Shown: positions 8,538 through 19,500 of the stretch, in pieces | Layout: every line of letters begins with the position of its first letter | Numbering within the stretch: the stretch's first letter is position 1 | Assembly: GCA_045643885.1 (NCBI GenBank) | Contig: JAZRFY010000030.1 | Span: 62,001 to 126,000, forward strand | Reading direction: 5' to 3' | From: RGIG4608 sp045643885 | Lineage (GTDB): Bacteria > Bacillota > Clostridia > Oscillospirales > CAG-272 | DNA length: 64,000 nucleotides | Position numbers and translations under genes: made by a program | Notes under the pieces: generated by a model | What the model saw: the letters and a program-made list of their open reading frames with translations, nothing else | Told to the model about the DNA's origin: nothing | Databases searched by the model: none

Positions 8538-9064
8538 CAGATTCTATTAATGCTGATTTCGTGAACCTTGGCAGGCTCTTCTGTGGTGGCATATCCGAAT
8601 ACTGCACCAAGAACGGGCTTAAAGCCCTCGGGGATGCCAAGCTCCTTTACAAGATCTTCGTGCTCGGCTACGATTGCAGGCGCTCCACCAAGAACAACGC
8701 TATCGATTCCAAGATCTGTTGCGGCAATTACCATATTTTCAATTACTATGCCAACGTTTGCATACTCCATTTGAGGAGAAAGCATTGTGTGCATGCTTGA
8801 CACAAGAACCATTGTTTTAGCACCGAAATCGGTGTTCTTTTTAACTCCACTTCTCTTATAGAACATCTCTGAGGTAAGCTCGTTTATCTTGCCTATTATC
8901 TCTGCATTTTGTATGACTGTAATATGGAGTGAGTCGTATCTTGCCATGGCAATGGGAGATGCGCACGCAGCCTTGAGAATAAGCTCAAGTGACTCGTTTG
9001 AAATCTGCTCATCCTTATATGCTCTTGTTGATTTTCTTTTTCCAATTGCTTCTTGTGTATTCAT
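8537..9064 (-). CDS. Nitroreductase-family flavoprotein
   Basis: 175 residues with the family N-terminus (RKSTRAYKDEQIS), the central ASPIAMARYDSLH region, and the C-terminal GGAPA..GIPEGFKPVLGAVFGY pattern of NAD(P)H-dependent FMN nitroreductases. Such enzymes act as cytosolic dimers, reducing nitro compounds, quinones or flavins; the natural substrate here is unknown. It lacks the Fe-S N-terminus seen in some clostridial relatives. ATG start with GGAGG 5 bases upstream. Single gene; shares a terminator with the DUF6512 gene. Confidence 0.85.
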   Translation of the reverse strand: MNTQEAIGKRKSTRAYKDEQISNESLELILKAACASPIAMARYDSLHITVIQNAEIIGKINELTSEMFYKRSGVKKNTDFGAKTMVLVSSMHTMLSPQMEYANVGIVIENMVIAATDLGIDSVVLGGAPAIVAEHEDLVKELGIPEGFKPVLGAVFGYATTEEPAKVHEISINRI

Positions 9065-9188
9065 GATATCCTCCCGAAGATTTGATATTTTTTATTGATT
9101 ATATCACAAATAGGAAGTTTTTTCAAGAAATCTTAACAAAAAATAAAAGAGATTTGCCAATAGTTCCATATTTTCATTCTCCTCCCCA

Positions 9189-9217
9189 TTGACAATTTGA
9201 ATATTTTTATGTATAAT
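9189..9217 (+). promoter_or_regulatory. Consensus sigma-A promoter of fucO, with a nearby inverted repeat
   Basis: TTGACA (9189-9194), 17-bp spacer, TATAAT (9212-9217): a full match to the consensus. About 10 bases after the -10 lies the inverted repeat AGATT-GACA-AATCT (9227-9240), positioned where a repressor could act or where the transcript could start with a small hairpin. Confidence 0.88.
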
Positions 9218-9265
9218 AATATCTAGAGATTGACAAATCTTTAACTAACTTAAAGGAGAATTATT

Positions 9266-10411
9266 ATGGCAAGATTCGTTCTTAACGAAACGTCCTATCA
9301 CGGCAAGGGCGTGATTGCAGAAATTGCAACAGAAATCAAAGCTCGTGGATTTAAAAAAGCATTCGTTTGCTCCGACCCCGACCTCATTAAGTTCGGTGTT
9401 ACAAAGAAGGTAACTGACATTCTTGACGGCGCAGCGATCGCTTACGACATCTATTCAAACATCAAGCCTAACCCTACTATCGAAAACGTTCAGACAGGTG
9501 TTGAGGCATTCAAGGCAAGTGGTGCAGATTGCATCGTTGCTATCGGTGGCGGTTCTTCTATGGACACAGCTAAGGCTATCGGTATTATCATCGAAAACCC
9601 CGAATTTGCTGATGTTCGTTCTCTTGAGGGCGTTGCTCCAACAAAGAATAAATGCACACCCATCATCGCAGTTCCCACAACTGCAGGCACAGCTGCTGAG
9701 GTTACTATCAACTACGTAATCACAGATGCAGAAAACAACAGAAAGATGGTTTGCGTTGACGTTCACGACATTCCCGTTGTTGCAGTTGTTGACCCCGACA
9801 TGATGGCTTCTATGCCCCGCGGACTTACAGCAGCTACAGGTATGGACGCTCTTACACACGCTATCGAAGGCTATATCACAGCAGGCGCTTGGGAAATGAG
9901 CGATATGTTCCATATCAAGGCTATCGAAATCATCGCAAAGAGCCTTCGTGGTGCAGTTGACAACACTCCCGAAGGACGCGAAGGCATGGCTCTTGGTCAG
10001 TACATCGCAGGTATGGGCTTCTCTAACGTAGGTCTTGGTATCGTTCACTCCATGGCTCACCCCCTCGGAGCTCTCTACGATACACCCCACGGTGTTGCTA
10101 ATGCTATCATCCTTCCCACAGTTATGGAATACAATGCTCCCGCTACAGGTGAGAAGTATAGAGACATCGCAAAGGCTATGGGCGTTTGCGGAGTTGACGC
10201 TATGACTCTTGAAGAGGCTAGAAAGGCAGCTATCGACGCTGTTAAGCAGCTCTCTGTTGACGTTGGAATTCCCACAGATCTTAAGGAAATCGTTAAGCAC
10301 GAGGATATCGACTTCCTTGCACAGTCTGCTTTCGACGATGCTTGCCGTCCCGGTAACCCCAGAGCAACAAGCGTTGAAGAAATCAAGGAGCTCTATCTTA
10401 AGCTCATGTAA
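9266..10411 (+). CDS. fucO: Lactaldehyde reductase / iron-dependent propanediol oxidoreductase
   Basis: Group III Fe(II)-dependent alcohol dehydrogenase. 381 residues, close to E. coli FucO in length and nearly identical in long stretches as I remember them (ADVRSLEG, VPTTAGTAAEVTINYVITD, THAIEGYIT, GMGFSNVGLG). Predicted metal ligands Asp194, His198, His261 and His275; the nucleotide motif GGGSSMD is at 95-101. FucO reduces L-lactaldehyde, formed from fucose or rhamnose, to 1,2-propanediol with NADH. Rhamnose from pectin would be a reasonable source, but no fucose or rhamnose genes are in the window, so general aldehyde reduction is possible. Strong ribosome binding site AAAGGAG 7 bases upstream; a consensus promoter and GC-biased, preferred-codon-rich coding suggest high expression. 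Confidence 0.93.
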   Translation: MARFVLNETSYHGKGVIAEIATEIKARGFKKAFVCSDPDLIKFGVTKKVTDILDGAAIAYDIYSNIKPNPTIENVQTGVEAFKASGADCIVAIGGGSSMDTAKAIGIIIENPEFADVRSLEGVAPTKNKCTPIIAVPTTAGTAAEVTINYVITDAENNRKMVCVDVHDIPVVAVVDPDMMASMPRGLTAATGMDALTHAIEGYITAGAWEMSDMFHIKAIEIIAKSLRGAVDNTPEGREGMALGQYIAGMGFSNVGLGIVHSMAHPLGALYDTPHGVANAIILPTVMEYNAPATGEKYRDIAKAMGVCGVDAMTLEEARKAAIDAVKQLSVDVGIPTDLKEIVKHEDIDFLAQSAFDDACRPGNPRATSVEEIKELYLKLM

Positions 10412-10422
10412 TTTAAAAGCTT

Positions 10423-10455
10423 AAGCACCAGGCATTTTGCTTGGTGCTTTTTTAT
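10423..10455 (+). terminator. Intrinsic terminator of fucO
   Basis: 8-bp stem AAGCACCA / TGGTGCTT followed by a T run. Confidence 0.85.
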
Positions 10456-10507
10456 TTTATCTATTATAATAAGCCGGACCAAAATGAAAAACTCATCCAC
10501 AAAAAGA

Positions 10508-10531
10508 AGCACACGCCCGTGGGCGTGTGCT
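10508..10531 (-). terminator. Intrinsic terminator of the giant lipoprotein gene
   Basis: 11-bp stem AGCACACGCCC / GGGCGTGTGCT with a 2-base loop; T-rich on the minus strand downstream. Confidence 0.8.
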
Positions 10532-10585
10532 TTAGTTTTAATTTCGTAAGAAATTCACTGTTGTACTTACGTAGTATAAATATGA

Positions 10586-13500
10586 TTATTTAAGCACGTA
10601 GAAAGAAAGAGTTTGTCCTGCTGTATTTCCTGTTGTGTTAGTATAACAACGAACGTCCGGATTAGTAGTATAAACACCAAGATAACGACTTGTTGCTGTG
10701 TGCTTGAGATAACCGGTAGAAGCATCAATAGTAAAGACTTTGTTAGTATTTGTTCCTACTCTTACACCATTATTGCTACTTGTACAGTATAACCATTTAG
10801 CAGTAGTTCCATTAGGATAAATAGTCAAATTACCGTTGCTGTTAGAAATATTCCATTTGATATTGTCTGCAATATTGCCAGTCAATTTATCACCTGAAAC
10901 AGTAACTACCACTGCCTTGGGCGCGCTACTTGCACCATTATCATTTCCTAAAGCCCATGATGTACTTCCCTTTGTCCAAACAATAACTACAACATCATCA
11001 GCAGAAATGTCTGCCAATGCAGTCTTTGTCCATGTAGGTGTTTCGGGTTCGCTTGAAGTACCAATGTTCTCATTACAACGTCCGCAAATGCCGTTATCAG
11101 TTGTGTGTCCAAGAGAATCACCCTCTGTTGTTTGACATACTGAACACTTCTTTGCAGATGTACAAGTCGCATCAACCCATTTATGAGCCAATTTAGAACC
11201 TACAACCTCATCACCACAAATACCACATACTCCATTTTTAGTGCATGTAGCACCAGCTGCATTTTGACTACAGTCGTGAGCTTCAAATACACCGCTACTT
11301 ACAAAAGAAATTGCATCTATCATACAACGATATGTAGATTCCACAGTAGCGAATTTTACAGTTTTTGTTGATGTAGTATCTACTTCTATTTTATCATAAA
11401 GTCCATCATCAGAATTTTTAGAAAGAGTATATGTCACGCCATTCACAGAAACTTTTGTTGAATCGTCTTTGTATTTCGCAACATAAATAATTACTTTTGT
11501 AATGTCATTAGGAACAGTAAATGTTAAAGATCCAACAACTTTAGATGTTCCAAGTTTTATAGCTGAATTGCCCTTTGCATCATAAGCAGGACCATAAACC
11601 TTACTCATATTTGCAAGAGAAAGAGTATATCCGTTTGCTGTATAAGTCTTTGATGTACCTAAATCATTACCATCCGAGTGCACTGCAGTTCCATTATTAC
11701 CAAATGTGAACATATATTCAACATTTTTAATAACTGATCCACATCTTGAGCACTCGTCGTTTACAAAGTTATGACCAAGAGCGTCAACAGTTACTGTTTT
11801 AGAAGAAATTGTTGCTTTACAAATCGTGCAAGTTACTACACTTGTGTAAGAGCCTGCTGTTGTACATGTTGCATCAACATTATTTTCCTTTACTGCTTCA
11901 GCTTCTGTATGACCGGTTGCTTTTACAGTAACAGCCTTTCTGCTGATCTCAGCGTTACATTCTGCGCAATATACTACGCTATCATATGAGCCATCTGCTG
12001 TACACGTAGCGTCAACATTATTTTCAATTACTGCTTCAGCCTCTGTATGACCTTTAGCTGACTGCTCTGTCTGAGCTACGATTACTGTGTTACATACTGA
12101 GCAATGCTTACCTTCAGTAAGACCTGCACTTGTACATGTGGGTGCAACTGCCTTGTCAATTACTTCGGTATGGCCTGTTGCCTTGATTTCTTCCTGTGCT
12201 ACCTCGTAATCACATCTTGTGCAATGCTTACCTTCAGTAAGACCTGCAGATGTGCAAGTAGCAGGTACTGCTTCGTCAATCTCGATGTCGTGATTTTCAG
12301 CATCAAGCTCACCGTAAGCCATTTCACATCTTGTGCAAACAGCCTTTTCTGTACATGTTGCTTTGCCACCTATGTGACCAAGAGCGGGAGTTACCTCACC
12401 CTTTGTAGAGTAAGAACATTCTGTGCAAGATTCGTATGCATCATAGCCATCAACTGTACATGTTGCTTCTCTTGCATCATAAGATACGCAATTGTGTTCA
12501 AGCTGAGGGATTTCTACCTTTGTGGAGAAACCACATTCGCAAGAAACGTGTGCATTCCAGCCTGCGGCTGAGCAAGAAGCCTCCTGGGCTTCATGCTCAA
12601 CTAAGCTGTGAGTATTATTTGTAATTCTTTCATATGTGCTATATCCACAGTTTGTGCACTCTGAATATGCATTGTGACCTACTGTTTCGCAAGTTGCTTC
12701 AACAGCATTATGGTTTACCATATTGTGACCGAGGGCATCGATCAATTCAATATATTCATCTCCACAGTCGGAGCAAACGTATTTTACTATTCCCTGTGTA
12801 ACACAAGTGGGAGCCTGATCGATCAATGTAGCTCTAAGAGCATATGTCTGAGCTGTTACATAATTATGTACTTCAGCAAACACTCCAGTGCTAGGATCGA
12901 TACCTATAATAACTGTGCTGCCACTCTTAGCAACAGTAAGCTTATAGTTATTTGCAGGATATGCATAAGTCCAGCTATGTCCTCTAACGATCTTGAATTC
13001 GTATGTGCCGGCGGGTACATTTTCATATACCTTAATATATCTACCGGTTACTGCATCATAAACGAGATCGTTGGCTGAATTATTCTGATCCCATGCTGTT
13101 CCAAAGATAGATGCTGATTCTGTAGAACCATTCTTTTGACATCCTGCAACAGTATAAGTTACAGATTTGCGAGTATATGAACCCCAAGTTACGTTAGTTC
13201 CACAATCCCATTGTCCATTATTTACAGTGCAAAGGTTAACGGAACCTGTGTATTTGGAAAGAAGAAGGTCGCCTGACTGATTCCACTTAGAATTCCAATC
13301 CAAAGCTGTCTTGGCTGGATCCATACGGCAGAAGATCACCTTTTCCATACCGTCGGGAATAATGCATTCGTAAACGCCGTCGCCATCGAAGTCGTTAAGC
13401 TTTACCCATACTTCCTTCAATGAAGGACTGTCTATCCAGAAACGAGCTGCAAACCAAGCGCTTGCCTGAGTCCAGTTAGAGTTAGGCTTGAAGTAGATGG

Positions 13501-16500
13501 GAAGCTTCTGAATTACTTCCTGCTCTACCAATACTACTGAACATACTGAGCAATGCTTTCCTTCAGTAAGACCAGTGCTTACACATGTAGCTGCCTTAGC
13601 AGAATCTGTTACGATTGTGTGTCCCAAAGCTTCAGTGATTACATCATAAGAGTCACCGCAAGAGCACTCATATGCCTTGTATCCTGTAGTTGAACATGTG
13701 GGATCCTCGGAATCAACAAGCTTGTAGTCGTGACCAAGGTTTGTGAGTGTTTCTTCTTCAAGAACCTCATCACAACCGTTAACACACTTCTTAACCTGGT
13801 GTCCGATTTCTGTGCAAGTGGGAGCAACTACGATTGTCCACTCTGCAGATGCTTCGTGACCAAGAGCTGCAAGAACCTTTGTCTGCTCACTGCCACATCC
13901 TGCACACGTGCTTGTTTCAACACCTGTGGAGGTACATGTGGGAGCCATTGTTGTTACATACGCGCCATAGCTATGACCTGTTGCTTCAGTATGATTTGCA
14001 ACGTAAGAATGTCCGCAAGAGCATGTGTATGTTGTGTAACCTCCTGCTGTACATGTAGGAGCAGTTACGTCTTCATCATAGGAGTGGCCAAGAGCACTAA
14101 CCTCAACCTGAGGTACTGTTACTGTGCCACATACTGTACAATGCTTACCTTCTGTAAGACCTGTTTCTGTACATGTGGGATCCTTGCCTTCGTCAGTTTC
14201 CTCTTTATGACCGAGAGCATCAACTGTTACTGTTTCACGGCTTACCTCAACTGAGCATACTACACAGTATACTACCTTATCGTAAGAGCCGTTATTTGTA
14301 CATGTAGGATCTACGTTATTTTCAACAACCTCTGTACCATTTGTATGACCGAGAGCATCGACTGTTACTGTTTCACGGCTTACCTCAACTGAGCATACTA
14401 CACAGTACACTACCTTATCGTAAGAGCCGTTATTTGTACATGTAGGATCTACGTTATTTTCAACAACCTCTGTGCCATTTGTATGGCCGAGAGCTGATAC
14501 TGTTTCCTGAGCAACCTTATAGTCGCATCTTGAACAGTACTCACCAGCTGTAAGACCGTCCTTTGTACATGTGGGAGCTACTGCGTCAAGCTTCACGATA
14601 TCGTGACCGAGAGCTGCAACGCTATCAGCCTTGTACGTATCACCACAGTGACATGTGTATGTTGTATAGCCTTCACTTGTGCAAGTGGGATTTGTTACTT
14701 TCTTGTCATAATCGTGACCAAGAGCATTAACTGTTACTGTTTCACGGCTTACTTCAACTGAGCATACTACACAGTATACTACGTTATCATAAGAACCGTT
14801 ATCTGTACATGTAGGAGCTACGTTATTTTCAACAACCTCTGTGCCATTTGTATGACCAAGCGCTGATACTGTTTCCTGAGCAACCTTATAGTCGCATCTT
14901 GAACAGTACTCACCTGCCGTAAGACCTGTTTCAGTACATGTGGGAGCTACAGGCTTAAGCGTCACGATATCGTGACCGAGAGCTGCAACTTCTTCCTGCT
15001 CTACCAATACTACTGAACATACTGAGCAATGCTTTCCTTCAGTAAGACCTGTTTCAGTACATGTGGGAGCCTTAGCTGCATCAACAGCATCTTTATGACC
15101 AAGAGCGTCAACCTTATCCTGAGGTACTGTTACTGTACCGCATACTGTACAGTGCTTACCCTCTGTAAGACCGGTTTCTGTACATGTGGGAGCAACTGCT
15201 GTGTCAGTGATTTCATTATGACCTGTAGCATCTACATAGCTATCAACATATTTCTTGCCACAAGCGCAAGTGTGTGTTGTATAACCCTTCTCTGTACATG
15301 TGGGAGCAGTAACCTCTGCCACATAAATATGAGTATGAGCGAGTGTACCGTCATCGTTGATGAATGTGTATTCATTGAAGCCGTAGCAAATAGCACTCAA
15401 GTACTTATCTGCACCGGTGAATGTGTTGGAACCATCGAAAATATCGAAGTTCAACAAGCTTGCAGCAAGCTGCTGTCTGTCGGCATCATTGTTAAAGTCT
15501 GCAATATCGTAATTGTGTACCCACAATGCCCAGATTCTACCTGTAAGATCACAATTCTTAAGTGTGATGTTGTTCATATCGTATCCACTGTTGAATGCAC
15601 GAACTGCGATATAATTGGATTCGATTACGGAATTTGTGGCATTAAGAGTTACCTCACCCCAGTTATTGAGGTGGATTGCGAATGACATTGATGAGCCGCC
15701 AAGCTCTTTAAGAGTTACGTTATTAAGATTAAGAACACCGTTTGCAGTAACATTGAAGATAACAATTGATGAGCTATATCCCATGTCATTGCCAACGTGC
15801 TTATATGTGATTGTACCGTTTTCAACTGTAAGTGTTCCACCGTTAACATCAAATACGTTTCTGCTGGAGGTAGATACATCAGTTGTTGCGGAAATTGTGT
15901 GAGAACCAAGATCGATAGCGGATTCCTTGCTTACCTTGATAGTATTGTCGCCATCAATTGAGAAATCAGCTGTTACATAGAGCTTACCGCCCTTTGCAAT
16001 TGCTGCACGGAGACCGGCTTCATCAGAAACCTCGATTCTGCCACATCCGAAGCTACATTCATAGTAGCCTGCAGATGCAAGAACCATATTGTGATCTACT
16101 GTGGGAACTTCATCAGCTACGTACGTATGACCACAAAGACATGTGTAAGTTGTATATCCAATGCTTTCACATGTGGGTGCAGTTACTACGCTTGAGTAGT
16201 TGTGAACGTGGTTGCCGTTGCCGTCAAGCCACAAGGAGTTTGTAAATCCGTAATTGATAGGTGCGGGCTTAGCTGCGCTACCTACAAATGTGTTTGTTCC
16301 GTTATAGATGTTGAAGTTCAAGCGAGCATGTGCTGCTTCTGCCTTCTCTTCTGATCCGAAGTCTGCTACTGTATAGTTGTGTACCCAGAATGCTCTGTTT
16401 GCACCGCTTACTGTACATCCTTCAAGAGTTACGTTATTCATATCGTAACCGCTATTGAATACGCGAATTGCGATATATGTTGATTCGAATGTAGTATTCT

Positions 16501-19500
16501 TAGCATTAAGTGTTACTACGCCCCAGTTATTGAGGTTAGCTACGAATGCCATGTCGGAACCGCCAAGGTTCTTTGCTACTACGTTTTCAAGGTTAACTGT
16601 TCCGTTTCCACCTTCGATATGGAATACGTTTGTGGAATAGCTCCAACCAAGGTTCGTACCTACGTGCTCTACTGTAAGTGTACCGTCCTTAACTGTGAGT
16701 GTTCCCTTTACCCAGAACATATTACGGTTTGCACCCTTACCGTCGGATACGCCGGAAAGTGTAAAGCCGTTAAGTCCAAGTGTTACTTCCTTACCTGCTT
16801 CAATCTTAATAGAGTTATCAGCATCAAGCTCGATATCTGCACCAAGGTAGATAATGCCACCCTTTGCAACGGCTGCGATAAGCTCATCAGCAGTCTTTAC
16901 TCTTTCGTCAAGACCACAGTTATTAAGGCACAAGCCGTTAACTACGTTATGACCGATAGCATCCTTATAATCTGCGATAGTTGTTTCTCCACAAGATGCG
17001 CAAACGTAAAGTGTATAACCGTATTCTGTACATGTAGGAGCCTTAACAGTTCCTTCATTCAAGCTATGAGAAGGAGCAACATAGCTATCCTTGTAGCTGT
17101 CGTCGCATCTTGAACATGTGTGAGTTGTGTAACCCTGCTCTGTACATGTGGGAGCAGTTACGTCAGTCTTACTGTAGTCATGTCCAAGCTTGCCAATAAC
17201 TCTGGACATCTCATATCCACAGCCATTTGCACAAACAAGCTTTTCAATACCGGTTTCAGTACATGTGGGAGCAAGAGAAACTACCCACTCACCAAGATTA
17301 TGTCCTGTAGCCGCTGTAAGATCACCAATGTAAGAATGCTCACAAGCTCTACATGTGTATGTTGTATAACCACTTGTCAAGCAAGTAGGAGCAGTTACAA
17401 CTTCAGCATAGTCGTGACCAAGAGCCTTGAGAGTTTCCTGAGCTACGAGAGTTTCACCACATACTGAACAATGCTTACCTTCAGAAAGACCTGCTTCTGT
17501 ACATGTGGGAGCCTTAGCTGCATCGATAACCTCTTTATGACCGAGAGCTGCAACTGTATCTGTTGTATAGGAGTGACCGCAAACACAGGTATGAGTTGTA
17601 TATCCAGCCTCTGTACATGTGGGTGCAGTAACTACTGCGCTATATTTATGAGCGCTTACTGTATAAACGCCGTTATTATTGATAGAATGATAGCCCTCTG
17701 CAAGCTTATTGCTATAGCTACCGTCGTTTGCGTGGTTAGAAGGATCGAAGTTTACAAACTCACCGCCGTAAACTGTGATCTTAACGTCGCATTCCTTATC
17801 CTCACCGATGTCAAGAACATAGTAAAGACCGTTATATTTTTCCAAAGCTTCGAAATGACCGCCGTTGATAGTTATTGTTGAGCCGTCATATCTTGCAAAG
17901 ATTACTGAGCATCCACCGGAAATGAACGTACCGTTTTCGATAACAACCTTTGAGCCGTAGATGGAAGAAACAACGTTGATATGTGTTCCCTCTGTGCCAC
18001 TGATCATTTTACCGTTACCTGTGATAACTACCTCTGCACCGTTCTGAGCGCAAAGAACCTCAAGAACGTCTTCGGATTTCCAATTTGCAGAAATTGTGTG
18101 ACCTGCAAGGTCAAGAGTTACCTTAACGCCGTCAAGGATGATAATCTTTGTAAGATCGATATCCTCGGCAAGAGCTACGCTATATCCTGCACCGAGAACT
18201 GTATGAAGGTCTGCCTCGTTGGAAATGGAAACTACTGTTCCCTTTGCAACTGCAGTCTTCTTTTCGTAGTCACCCTCTACACAGGGATTTTCAATGAGAT
18301 AAAGCTTGCCGTTATCTACTCTGTAGTAGCTTGCACCGGATGTGTGACCAAGAGCTGATACTGTATCCTGAGCAACAAGAACCTTGTTACATACTGAGCA
18401 ATGCTTTCCTTCAGTAAGACCTGTTTCAGTACATGTGGGAGCCTTAGCTGCGTCAACCACCTCGGTATGTCCCTTTGCAGAAACTGTTTCCTGGGGAACG
18501 AGAACCTGGCTACATACTGAGCAATGCTTACCTTCAGTAAGACCGTCTTCTTCACAAGTAGGAGCAACTGCCTTATCAACAACCTCGGTGTGTCCCTTTG
18601 CAGGAACTACGTCCTGAGGAACAAGGATCTCAGAGCATCTTTCACAGTGCTTGCCTGCTGTAAGACCTGTTTCAGTACATGTGGGAGCTACCGCTGTATC
18701 AGTTACAGTCTTATGACCGAGAGCTGCAACCTTGTTATCCTCATATGTATGACCGCAAAGACGGCAAATATGTGTTGTATAACCTGCGTCCTCACAAGTG
18801 GGAGCAGTTACTGTTGAATCGTAAACGTGAGTAAGAGCAGCAACTGTTTCTGTTCTTGTCTCACCGCAATGACATGTGTATGTTCTTACACCTGTCTTAC
18901 CACATTCGGGCTCTGTTGTTACAACGCCCTCACCCCAGGTGTGACCTGTGGGAGCAACGTAAGTATCAACAACAACCTTTGTACAAACAGAGCATGTGTG
19001 AGTTGTATAACCCATATCTGTACATGTGGGAGCTGTAACTACGGATGTGTATTTATGTCCAAGAGCATCCTTATAAGAATCTCTGTAGGAGGATGTGCAT
19101 CCTTCGTTCTTACATGTGTGAAGTGTATAACCTTCATTTTCACAAGTAGGAGCGATAACCTCTGCCTTATAATCGTGATCTGTGGGCTCGATATCCTCAG
19201 TATAGGAAGCACCACAGTGACATGTGAAGGTCTTTATTCCCTTATCAAGACATGTAGGAGCCTTAGTAACGTTGGGTGTGTAGCTATGTCCCTTTGCGGA
19301 AACTGTTTCCTGAGGAACAAGAACCTCGCTACATACTGAGCAATGCTTACCTTCAGTAAGACCTGTTTCAGTACATGTAGGAGCCTTAGCTGCGTCAACT
19401 ACCTCTGTATGTCCCTTGGCAGGAACTGTTTCCTGACGAACGAGGATCTCAGAGCATCTTTCACAGTGCTTACCTTCAGTAAGACCTGTTTCAGTACATG

